From positions 1 to 13,864 of the forward strand of contig JACMLK010000501.1 in NCBI GenBank assembly GCA_014379665.1: a stretch of DNA of 13,864 bases. The letters are read 5' to 3'. The notes beneath the pieces were generated by a model, which was not told the origin of the DNA, searched no databases, and was given only the letters and a program-made list of their open reading frames with translations. Source of the DNA: Saprospiraceae bacterium. Lineage in GTDB: Bacteria > Bacteroidota > Bacteroidia > Chitinophagales > Saprospiraceae. Made by a program: the position numbers and the translations under genes. The first letter of the stretch is position 1; each line of letters opens with the position of its first letter. Of this stretch, positions 1 to 6,892 are shown in pieces.

Positions 1-323
1 AGGGAAATAAAAAATATCAAAAATAACACAGCATGCCTCATTAGGTATACCTCTGAAATATCTTTAAATTTGATTAATTTTTCTACTGTTACAAGTAACA
101 TTTCTACCAATGGACCGTGATATTTTTCATTGTTACTTAGTAGTGTTTTATCTCCATGAAAGACATAATTAAAGTTATTTAATCCGGTATCCACCCTCGA
201 CCATTCGTCATCCCACCCCAAACCATAATCATCATAAACTTGAATCCCAACAAAAAACAATATGAGAAAGAACCAAAAGGAAGGTTTTTTAGTGTATACA
301 GGTATTAAGTCAAATAATTGCAT
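1..323 (-). CDS. GT39-like (GT-C fold) membrane glycosyltransferase, N-terminal part only
   Basis: This is an open frame on the minus strand starting at ATG 323-321 and running off the window edge, giving 107 residues. An in-frame TAA two codons upstream fixes this as the first ATG. The start MQLFDLIPVY is followed by a first membrane helix at about residues 16-30. Next comes an extracytoplasmic loop with the acidic cluster GWDDEW (37-41 region), then NEKYHGPLVE, a helical stretch and VYLMRH before a second helix. An acidic D/E motif just after helix 1 is the usual catalytic signature of GT-C enzymes such as GT39/ArnT/PMT, which move sugars from polyprenyl-phosphate donors on the outer face of the inner membrane. 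The layout (GWD(D)E, KYHGP, YLMRH) resembles a Bacteroidota GT39-like family I know only as hypothetical membrane proteins. It lies 97 bases downstream of the 719-aa membrane gene on the same strand and may be cotranscribed with it. The acceptor cannot be told. Confidence 0.72.
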   Translation of the reverse strand, partial: MQLFDLIPVYTKKPSFWFFLILFFVGIQVYDDYGLGWDDEWSRVDTGLNNFNYVFHGDKTLLSNNEKYHGPLVEMLLVTVEKLIKFKDISEVYLMRHAVLFLIFFIS

Positions 324-420
324 TAGTTAGTCTTATGAATTGGACAAAATAATTTATTATAAATTTTTAAGGATAAACTGAAATTGTATTTTTGTTTTAC
401 ATTGTTTTTAAAAGAATGAA

Positions 421-2580
421 CTATTGTTTACGCAGAAATCCATCTGTTATATGGAGGTCTTCCTTCTCTTTCTGATGGTCTTTTGAAATTCTTACTACTA
501 ATTTTACAGTTTCAGATTTGATATTTACAGGTATTTCAATGAGCAGTTTATTACCATCGTATCTTTTGTAATTAAATCGGTTGGCTTCACCTATATATTC
601 CAGAGAATGATCATGTCCATCAAACTGCCAGACTTCAGTAATGGCGTGCACTCTGGTGGCATCAGTGCACTCCAGCCAGTAAGAAACCTTATGTTGTCCG
701 TTTATAGTGCTGTTTATGGACAGATACGTCTCATATCCCCAACCATTCGAACCCTTGACTTTTACAAACTCAAGTGCCTGTTTTTCGACCGGAACTGTGT
801 CCTGAATAGATGAGATGGAATCTGTAAAATGATGCACTATGGAGTCGAACATATTAAGTTCCAGTCGACGGAGTCTGAACTGGTCAGTTTCATGTACTAT
901 TGGTGCATATTTTGTCCAATGAGTAAGTCTGGCCCTGGGTTCGTGAATAACATGTTTCGTCTCAATAACCAGCAAGGGCCTGGTATCTTTTTGTTTAATG
1001 ATATTGATAATATCCGGCACTTTATACGGCAGACAGGTCAGTTCATTAAGTAGAAATGCCTGTCTGAATGATGTCCTGCTCATATTAACGCCCATAGTGG
1101 GTAAATGCAGAGTATAACCTAATTCAAAACTCTGGTTGACATTGTGTCCCTGATCCCACCAGCTGAAACATTCAGAACCTACAGAAAAATAAGGGTCAGG
1201 CAACATGGCCTGATACTCACTGCCTTTTACCGGAAAATCAGTATAATTATTTTGACAGTAGTAAGCATCAATCGCATTCTGACTAATAGGTCTGGATGTG
1301 AAATACAGAATGCCTTCTGTCAGTATTAATCCCAAAAACACAACATATAGAATATTCTTTTTTGCCACATTTTCTTTTGATTTTAACCATTGATATATCA
1401 GTGGAATACTCACGAGATTGATAGCATAAAAACTGACCCATGCTACACGCCCTATGCTTCTGAACTGTTTGAAAGGACCGGTATAATCCAATAACCATTC
1501 CAATCCGGGAAAAGTGAATGGGAGACCAAAAGAAATCAGGGCAGAAAGCATAAAAATACTGATTAATTTTCCCTGGTTGGTATTGAAATGAAATAATCTG
1601 AACGGAGTCCTGTAATGTTTAATAAAGAAATATAATCCATATAAAACTACCAACACGGAAGCAATCCCGATATAGCTTTTTCCTTCTGAGTCAAATTCTC
1701 TGATTTGTGTAACGTTATTATTAATAAAATTAAATAAGGGTAGCTTGTAACTAAATAATAATCCTTCCCAATACGAATGATAGCTGAAAAAACCGTAAGG
1801 ATTGGATGGGCGATCGTCAACATGATTAAAGCTGGATGTGAAAAATTGAAGTATGATGAAGGGGATGATTATCTGTAAGACAAACATGCCTGACATGTGT
1901 ATAAGAGATGGTTTTTTATTTTTTGAAATGATCCACACGAAAAAAGCCAAACAGCATAAGATCGCCCCTGTAATAAAAAAATACATATGGAGCAATCCCG
2001 AAAAAGTAATGATCAATCCTATCATGATACTCCACTTAAGGACTTTGCTGCCATCCCATATCTTTAACCATCCCAGAAACAACCAGGGAAGGATCGGATA
2101 AAACATCGCAAAATGTCCATGAAGTCTGTCAGACTGCGGGTGAAGAAGCATTAATCCGATGGTTACAACCAGTGAAAAAATGAAATCAATTTTAAGTTGT
2201 CTGAAAACCAGAAAAAGTCCGAGGGCCCCGAATATTAATCCGAACAGGAGAGAAAGGTTATGTACAGAAGGTAAGTAACAAATAATGGAGGGAAATATAC
2301 CAGATGCTACTTTGGTGACATTGGCCAGAAGAGGTTGGTTGTCAGTAAAAATGATATTTTCACCAAAAGGATAATTCATTCCTTCAAACGTCATAAAGGT
2401 GGTGTCATATTTGACGTGGTACATGAAAGTATAGTAGTTTTTCATGCCGTCGCCTCCTGAAACCAAAAATTGATTTGGGTGATTTAAAATCTTTTTATAC
2501 ACCAGAGAAAATACAATCATCAGGATGATGGTAGCCAAAAGCCACTCCCATCTATATTTTTTTTCTGAAAATACTATCAT
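421..2580 (-). CDS. Polytopic membrane protein, GT-C-like, 719 aa, uncharacterised family
   Basis: The protein begins with a short cytoplasmic end and a first helix at about residues 12-29. An extracytoplasmic loop follows with GGDGMKNYY (D44) and then MNYPFGENIIFTDNQPLLA (about 68-86). About ten further hydrophobic helices reach to roughly residue 430. The last 280 or so residues are mostly hydrophilic and are predicted to form an extracytoplasmic domain. One acidic loop after helix 1, many helices and a C-terminal soluble domain is the architecture of GT-C glycosyltransferases, but the usual DE pair is reduced to a single Asp plus downstream Glu and Asp residues, so enzyme activity is inferred. 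The YPFGE...TDNQP signature recalls a widespread Bacteroidota family without assigned function. The start ATG 2580-2578 opens directly onto the first helix. The gene is divergent from the 481-aa GT39-like gene and upstream of another GT39-like gene, which suggests envelope glycan work. Confidence 0.72.
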   Translation of the reverse strand: MIVFSEKKYRWEWLLATIILMIVFSLVYKKILNHPNQFLVSGGDGMKNYYTFMYHVKYDTTFMTFEGMNYPFGENIIFTDNQPLLANVTKVASGIFPSIICYLPSVHNLSLLFGLIFGALGLFLVFRQLKIDFIFSLVVTIGLMLLHPQSDRLHGHFAMFYPILPWLFLGWLKIWDGSKVLKWSIMIGLIITFSGLLHMYFFITGAILCCLAFFVWIISKNKKPSLIHMSGMFVLQIIIPFIILQFFTSSFNHVDDRPSNPYGFFSYHSYWEGLLFSYKLPLFNFINNNVTQIREFDSEGKSYIGIASVLVVLYGLYFFIKHYRTPFRLFHFNTNQGKLISIFMLSALISFGLPFTFPGLEWLLDYTGPFKQFRSIGRVAWVSFYAINLVSIPLIYQWLKSKENVAKKNILYVVFLGLILTEGILYFTSRPISQNAIDAYYCQNNYTDFPVKGSEYQAMLPDPYFSVGSECFSWWDQGHNVNQSFELGYTLHLPTMGVNMSRTSFRQAFLLNELTCLPYKVPDIINIIKQKDTRPLLVIETKHVIHEPRARLTHWTKYAPIVHETDQFRLRRLELNMFDSIVHHFTDSISSIQDTVPVEKQALEFVKVKGSNGWGYETYLSINSTINGQHKVSYWLECTDATRVHAITEVWQFDGHDHSLEYIGEANRFNYKRYDGNKLLIEIPVNIKSETVKLVVRISKDHQKEKEDLHITDGFLRKQ

Positions 2581-2601
2581 ACGGCCTGTTTAAAATCCAC
2601 G

Positions 2602-2796
2602 ATGGCAAAGGTGTGTATAACAAATTGCACTTATTGCTTTTGTCACTATTTTTGCTTATATTTTGCAAAAATACCGCCAAAAGGCTTCATCAATTATTTT
2701 AAATCGACGGATTGAAATCCGTCGCTATTTACATTTAATCCCTTTAGGATTTTAATTGTGAAATTTGTTATTCAAACATGGCAAAGGTAGTATAAA
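2602..2796. repeat. Near-identical direct repeat, two copies flanking the palindromes
   Basis: ATGGCAAAGGT followed by GTGTATAA (2602-2620) recurs as ATGGCAAAGGT followed by AGTATAA (2778-2795). The copies share 11 identical leading bases and a GTATAA tail, and lie about 176 bases apart. The copies bracket the REP-like hairpins inside the divergent spacer. CAAAGGTA in the second copy is the complement of TACCTTTG, which fits the Bacteroidota -7 form TAnnTTTG on the minus strand; the first copy gives CACCTTTG. The pair may be duplicated promoter or regulator-binding sequence, or a scar of the inserted palindrome element. Confidence 0.45.
2705..2751. repeat. REP-like extragenic palindrome pair
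   Basis: A perfect 8-bp stem, CGACGGAT / ATCCGTCG with loop TGAA, spans 2705-2724. It is followed 12 bases later by a smaller stem, AATCC / GGATT with loop CTTTA (2737-2751). The two hairpins are separated by GCTATTTACATT-type A/T-rich DNA. The compact GC-rich arms in an otherwise AT-rich divergent spacer look like a dispersed extragenic palindrome. I recall similar paired GACGGATT and ATCCC..GGGAT elements in other Bacteroidota genomes, but copy number cannot be seen from one window. With divergent genes on both sides, a terminator role is unlikely. Confidence 0.55.
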
Positions 2797-2800
2797 TTTG
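2764..2800 (+). promoter_or_regulatory. Possible Bacteroidota-type promoter for the 481-aa membrane gene
   Basis: TAAATTTG at 2793-2800 is an exact match to the TAnnTTTG -7 box used by the Bacteroidota housekeeping sigma factor. A TTTG at 2764-2767 could be the -33 box, but the 25-base spacing is longer than the usual 19-21 or so. Transcription would begin near 2806 and leave a leader of about 40 bases before ATG 2847. The -7 match is seen directly; promoter activity is inferred. Confidence 0.35.
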
Positions 2801-2846
2801 GTTTTAATTTTTTGATTAGCTTTGCTGCCGTTAAAATTCATTCTTC

Positions 2847-4292
2847 ATGAGGAAGTTTACCTTGAGTTCTGAAAATATATTTTATATCATATTAGGTGCT
2901 ATGCTTTTATTTTTGATCACCAGGCAAGCCATAGTATCACCTATAACGCATGACGAAGTCAATACCATTGATTTGAGTCAGCGGTCTGTATGGGACATAG
3001 TGACCTATACAGATCCGGTACCCAATAATCACATACTCAATACTTTGTTATTAAAGGCAGGAATAGCTGTTTTTGGAGATAGTCCTTTGACGGACCGGTT
3101 GTTTAATATATTATTTTTTATTCCTTTTTTCATCTTTGCTGTGCTCATATCCAAACTGCTTTTTAATGAATTATGGATTCGGCTGGCATTTGTGCTGATG
3201 ATATCGCTGCAACCATATTTACTTGATTTTTTTGGGGTGACACGAGGGTATGGCATAAGTGTAGCTTTGGAAATGGTCAGTTTGTATTACTTTTTCTTAA
3301 GGTTAAAAAGCAGTGAATTCAGGCCTCTTGTTTTATCTGTAATTTTTGCCGCGCTGGCTGTGTATGCCAATTTCACTTTGATGAATTATTTTATTCCGTT
3401 AGTGTTTTTGTTGGCTTTCCATTCCGTCATGCTCCATGGGAAAACACAAAAAAAACTAATACAAAAAGATATTTTTCTCCTGTTGGCAGTAAGTGTGGCC
3501 CTTGTTATGCTGTGTTATTTACCTTTTACAAGGATGATTGGTACCAATCAGTTTGTATATTGGGGGTCAACAGGATTTTTTACAGATACTGTAAAACCAC
3601 TTATTATATCATTGAGGAGCGGCACCGAGTATTTTGGATGGAGTCATGAAAAGGTAAGCGGGATCGTGACAGACATTGTGATTTTGGTATTTCTTTCAGG
3701 TTTGATTTTAATCAGATATCAGAAAGAGAAAAAATATTTTCTATATTCAGGAGTGCTTCTACTTTCAGTCATAGTGTATAATCATTTGCAGTTTTATGTA
3801 TTGGATATACCTTTCCTCAATGCCAGAACAGCGCTTTTTTTTATTCCATTGGTAGTATTGTTTATGGGTTTTTGTTTACAGGCGGTGTGGCACAAAAATA
3901 TGACTCTAAGTCTGGTGATGTCTATGTTTTTAAGCATATTGGCAGTGCAACATTTTATTCGTGGATTTAATGTAAAATCACCATACGAATGGGGCTATGA
4001 TGAAACAACCTATGATGTTCTTAACGAAATGAATGATATTGTCAATCGGGAACAAATCCCTAAACCTGTAAAAGTAAACTGTCACTGGATTTTTTATCCT
4101 TCCCTCAGCTATCATATCAAATATCAGTATGCTGATGTCTTTGAACTTGTGCCCTATCATAAAGACATTCAGGCAGAATCGGATGCCAGGTTTTATTATA
4201 CAGAAGCACAGGAATTGGAGAAACTCTCCGCAAAATTCGAGCCTGTGAAAGATTATGGCTGGAGAAGCAGGTTTCTTTTGAAAAGTAAATGA
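2847..4292 (+). CDS. GT39/PMT-like (GT-C fold) membrane glycosyltransferase, 481 aa
   Basis: This is a multi-pass membrane protein with a first helix at about residues 10-28. An extracytoplasmic loop follows with ITHDEV (D36, E37) and then VPNNHILNTLL (58-68) and FGDSPLTDRLFN. The HDE after helix 1 and the N-N-H-x-L motif with a following helix pair are hallmarks of bacterial GT39/ArnT-like proteins, where the Asp or Glu acts as catalytic base on a polyprenyl-phosphate sugar. TRGYGIS (about 132-138) fits the conserved R-x-Y position of the second luminal segment. About ten more hydrophobic helices follow, ending near residue 375. A soluble tail of about 105 residues follows, containing NEMNDIVN and YHKDIQ. 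Donor and acceptor are unknown. The gene is transcribed away from the 719-aa membrane gene. A hairpin with a T run lies 74 bases beyond its stop. Confidence 0.75.
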   Translation: MRKFTLSSENIFYIILGAMLLFLITRQAIVSPITHDEVNTIDLSQRSVWDIVTYTDPVPNNHILNTLLLKAGIAVFGDSPLTDRLFNILFFIPFFIFAVLISKLLFNELWIRLAFVLMISLQPYLLDFFGVTRGYGISVALEMVSLYYFFLRLKSSEFRPLVLSVIFAALAVYANFTLMNYFIPLVFLLAFHSVMLHGKTQKKLIQKDIFLLLAVSVALVMLCYLPFTRMIGTNQFVYWGSTGFFTDTVKPLIISLRSGTEYFGWSHEKVSGIVTDIVILVFLSGLILIRYQKEKKYFLYSGVLLLSVIVYNHLQFYVLDIPFLNARTALFFIPLVVLFMGFCLQAVWHKNMTLSLVMSMFLSILAVQHFIRGFNVKSPYEWGYDETTYDVLNEMNDIVNREQIPKPVKVNCHWIFYPSLSYHIKYQYADVFELVPYHKDIQAESDARFYYTEAQELEKLSAKFEPVKDYGWRSRFLLKSK

Positions 4293-4365
4293 GCATATAC
4301 ACCTTAATGCTCTTTCAAGATAAAGAATTTAATGAAATGTAGTTCTTTTTCCAAATATCTGCGTT

Positions 4366-4404
4366 AAAAATACTCGCCATAGCTAATGCTATGACTGTGT
4401 TTTT
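4366..4404. repeat. Long imperfect extragenic hairpin, possible terminator
   Basis: The core CATAGC / GCTATG (4378-4383 and 4388-4393, loop TAAT) is perfect. The flanks AAAAATAC (4366-4373) and GTGTTTTT (4397-4404) pair with one wobble, leaving TCGC opposite ACT as an internal loop. The 3' arm ends in six T residues (4400-4405). Downstream of the 481-aa membrane gene it could stop transcription, and the A-rich 5' arm would make it work in both directions. The surrounding text (ACTCGCCATAGC, TTTTTTGCCTTGATC) also resembles a dispersed Bacteroidota extragenic element, so it may be mobile repeat DNA and not a dedicated terminator. Confidence 0.5.
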
Positions 4405-4453
4405 TGCCTTGATCTTTAAAAAAATAACTGTCATTATAATTTAAATCCTTATC

Positions 4454-4476
4454 TTGACAGAGCACTAGTCTGTCAA
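4454..4476. promoter_or_regulatory. Perfect 8-bp inverted repeat just upstream of the hexosaminidase start
   Basis: TTGACAGA (4454-4461) and TCTGTCAA (4469-4476) are exact reverse complements around the 7-base spacer GCACTAG. The repeat ends nine bases before ATG 4486. It could be an operator for a dimeric regulator or a hairpin in the messenger that affects ribosome access. TTGACA also matches a proteobacterial -35 box, but that is not how Bacteroidota promoters normally look. Confidence 0.45.
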
Positions 4477-4485
4477 TAAAATATT

Positions 4486-6750
4486 ATGATGATTATAAAT
4501 TGTTTAGTTAAATATGCATGTGTGGCAGTTTGTCTTTTATGCTGCCCGAATCCAATCAGCACACAAAATGTAGATCCTTCATTTCATGGCATCATACCGG
4601 CCCCCAATGAGAAGGTCTTTGCATCCGGAGACTTGTCAGATATTATGGATCTGAAGATATACCTGAAAGAAGAAGATAAATCTGCTTATCTGATATCATT
4701 GGTCAAAAGTATTAAAAATGCATCATTTGTTACTTTAGAAAAAGCAAATCTGATTCCCTTAATTGACCATAAGACTGGTGCTGAAAGTTATCTTCTTGAC
4801 ATTCTAAAGGATAAAATTGACATTAAGGCAGGGGATAAAGCCGGTCTTCAGTATGCGTTAGTCAGCCTGAGTCAGATGGTGATCCATGGCGGTTATCCCC
4901 TTCCGATAGTAAAATTAAAGGACAGTCCGAAATTTAAATACCGTGGTATGCATCTGGATGTAGCCAGACATTTTTTCAGTGTGTCTGATGTTAAAAAATA
5001 TCTGGATTACATGGCGTATTACAAATTTAATCAATTTCACTGGCACCTTACTGATGATCAGGGCTGGCGAATCGAAATTAAAAAATACCCGAAGCTTCAG
5101 GAAATTGGAGCTTACAGAAACGAGACACTGATCGGTCATTATAATGATCAGCCACACAAATTTGATGGAAAACGTTACGGAGGTTTTTACACCCAAGAGG
5201 AAGTTAAAGAAATCGTATCCTATGCCACTGTCAGAAATATAGAAATCATTCCGGAGATCGAAATGCCGGGTCATGCACTTGCGGCACTGGCAGCTTATCC
5301 TGAATTTGGTTGCGAAAATAAAAAATATGAAGTAGCGACAAAGTGGGGCGTATTTGAAGACGTATTTTGTCCAAATGAAGTCACATTCAGGTTTTTGGAA
5401 GACGTCATAGATGAAGTGATCAACTTGTTTCCGGGCAGATACATACATATAGGAGGAGATGAATGTCCTAAAAGTGTTTGGAAGAAAAGTGCTTTTTGTC
5501 AGGAGCTTATCAGGAAAAACAGTCTGAAAGATGAAGAGGGTCTGCAGAATTATTTTATCACCCGCATGGAAAAATATATCAATTCAAAAGGAAAACAAAT
5601 CATCGGTTGGGATGAAATAATGGAAGGTGGTCTGGCTCCGAATGCGACCGTAATGTCATGGAGAGGGATAGAAGGAGGTCTGGCTGCAGCAAGAGCAAAT
5701 CATGATGCCATCATGACACCGGGTACGCATTGTTATTTTGATCACTATCAATCCGAATCAGCAAAAGAACCCTTAGCTATAGGAGGTTATACCAGTATTG
5801 AGAAAGTGTATGATTGGGAACCAATACCAGAAAAACTTGCTGCCGATAAAAGTAAATATATTTTGGGAGGTCAATCCAATCTCTGGTCTGAATATATCAG
5901 GGAGTATTCCGGTGTAGAATACATGGTATATGCACGGGGTTTGGCTATGGCTGAAGCATTGTGGAGTAAACAAAAAAATTATGCAGATTTTCTGCAGCGA
6001 TATGAGAAACACTATGATTACTGGAAAACAAAAGGGGCAAATATAGCCTATCATCTATACGAGCTCAAACCAAAAATCATTGCCGGTAAAGGTAATCCGG
6101 TCACTGTCAGTTTTGTATTACCAAACAATAGTAATGTCATACATACTGTTAATGGAAAGCTTGGAGTAAATATCACTTCAGGCGAAGAGACAAAAATTGC
6201 GACACCAGGGACACACACTTTTCAGGCAGTGAATGGAGAAAAGAAAGGTAGTCCCTTAGATATAAATTTTGATCTTCATCTGGCAACCGGAGCTATACTG
6301 ACCATGAATCCGGAACCATCCAAACAGTATTACGGCAACGGACCCGGAAGCATTATCAATGGAGTGAAGGGAAGTAATGAGAAATACGGTGGTAGTGAAT
6401 GGTTGGGATTTAATGGAAAAGATTGTACCGGTGTCCTTGATTTCGGCAAAGATGTGGTGGTCAGTGACATCACATTCAGATTTTTCAAAGGGGAAGGTCA
6501 GTGGATATACCTGCCAAAAAAGGCTGCAGTATTTTCTTCTGATGATGGGGTAGTTTTTACTTTAGTAAGCTCGACAGAAGAAATCACCGCTGAAACAAAA
6601 GTCAGTACTATTGATATATCATTAAAGGATATCAGAACCAGATACCTCAAATTTGAAATCTCCAATTATGGAATCATACCTGATGGAGCTCAGGGTGCCG
6701 GACACGGAGCGTGGTTGTTTGTGGATGAGGTGGTGGTAATGGGAAAGTAA
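4486..6750 (+). CDS. Exported beta-N-acetylhexosaminidase, glycoside hydrolase family 20
   Basis: The enzyme releases terminal beta-linked GlcNAc or GalNAc from oligosaccharides by the substrate-assisted GH20 mechanism. Residues 1-26 form a signal peptide; the Cys pair C19-C20 leaves a lipoprotein possible, but LLCC is a poor lipobox. Residues 35-145 match the GH20 N-terminal alpha/beta domain. The catalytic barrel runs from about 148 to 500: GMHLDVAR with R161, HWHLTDDQGWR (185-195), HIGGDE with the catalytic pair D325-E326, GWDEI (374-378) and NLWSEY (465-470). A beta-rich linker domain follows at about 515-600. A discoidin/F5-8 type C-like domain covers about 605-752 (INGVKGS, WLGFNGKD, FKGEGQW, RYLKFEI) and probably binds sugar. 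The length of 754 aa suits Bacteroidota GH20 enzymes with this tail. The start could be either of the first two Met codons. No sugar-utilisation partners (SusC/D) adjoin it. Confidence 0.93.
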   Translation: MMIINCLVKYACVAVCLLCCPNPISTQNVDPSFHGIIPAPNEKVFASGDLSDIMDLKIYLKEEDKSAYLISLVKSIKNASFVTLEKANLIPLIDHKTGAESYLLDILKDKIDIKAGDKAGLQYALVSLSQMVIHGGYPLPIVKLKDSPKFKYRGMHLDVARHFFSVSDVKKYLDYMAYYKFNQFHWHLTDDQGWRIEIKKYPKLQEIGAYRNETLIGHYNDQPHKFDGKRYGGFYTQEEVKEIVSYATVRNIEIIPEIEMPGHALAALAAYPEFGCENKKYEVATKWGVFEDVFCPNEVTFRFLEDVIDEVINLFPGRYIHIGGDECPKSVWKKSAFCQELIRKNSLKDEEGLQNYFITRMEKYINSKGKQIIGWDEIMEGGLAPNATVMSWRGIEGGLAAARANHDAIMTPGTHCYFDHYQSESAKEPLAIGGYTSIEKVYDWEPIPEKLAADKSKYILGGQSNLWSEYIREYSGVEYMVYARGLAMAEALWSKQKNYADFLQRYEKHYDYWKTKGANIAYHLYELKPKIIAGKGNPVTVSFVLPNNSNVIHTVNGKLGVNITSGEETKIATPGTHTFQAVNGEKKGSPLDINFDLHLATGAILTMNPEPSKQYYGNGPGSIINGVKGSNEKYGGSEWLGFNGKDCTGVLDFGKDVVVSDITFRFFKGEGQWIYLPKKAAVFSSDDGVVFTLVSSTEEITAETKVSTIDISLKDIRTRYLKFEISNYGIIPDGAQGAGHGAWLFVDEVVVMGK

Positions 6751-6759
6751 TTTCTCTAA

Positions 6760-6790
6760 ATTACGAATTTTGAATTACGAATGACGAATT
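6760..6790. repeat. Degenerate ATTACGAATT direct repeats
   Basis: ATTACGAATT (6760-6769), ATTACGAAT (6774-6782) and TGACGAATT (6782-6790) repeat about every 11-14 bases just after the hexosaminidase stop. They are low-complexity spacer DNA, and no function can be assigned. Confidence 0.4.
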
Positions 6791-6845
6791 CAATAAAAAA
6801 TTTCATGTTTTCTAAAATCTTGCATGAATATTTAACCGTTTGATT

Positions 6846-6891
6846 ATTCAATTGAATTTTTAGGGTATTTCAATTATATGAATATTGAAAT
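6846..6891. terminator. AT-rich palindromes between convergent genes, possible two-way terminator
   Basis: ATTCAATTGAAT (6846-6857) is a perfect 12-base palindrome. ATTTCAAT (6867-6874) and ATTGAAAT (6884-6891) form an 8-bp stem with a 9-base loop next to the stop codon of the minus-strand hydrolase. The site lies where two genes converge, which suits a bidirectional terminator, but the arms are almost wholly A/T, so stability is low. No GC-rich alternative exists in this 142-base spacer. Confidence 0.3.
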
Positions 6892-6892
6892 C

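Noticed and set aside
607..1329. Several plus-strand open frames of 60-75 codons
   Set aside because: They are antisense to the 719-aa membrane gene, mutually overlapping and without domain-like sequence.
4454..4459. TTGACA as a sigma70 -35 box
   Set aside because: It is the arm of a perfect inverted repeat, has no TATAAT at 17 bases, and Bacteroidota promoters use TTTG / TAnnTTTG instead.
4915..5448. 177-codon open frame on the minus strand
   Set aside because: It lies wholly opposite the GH20 catalytic domain, has Cys/Phe-rich composition with no recognisable domain, and is explained by codon bias of the true gene.
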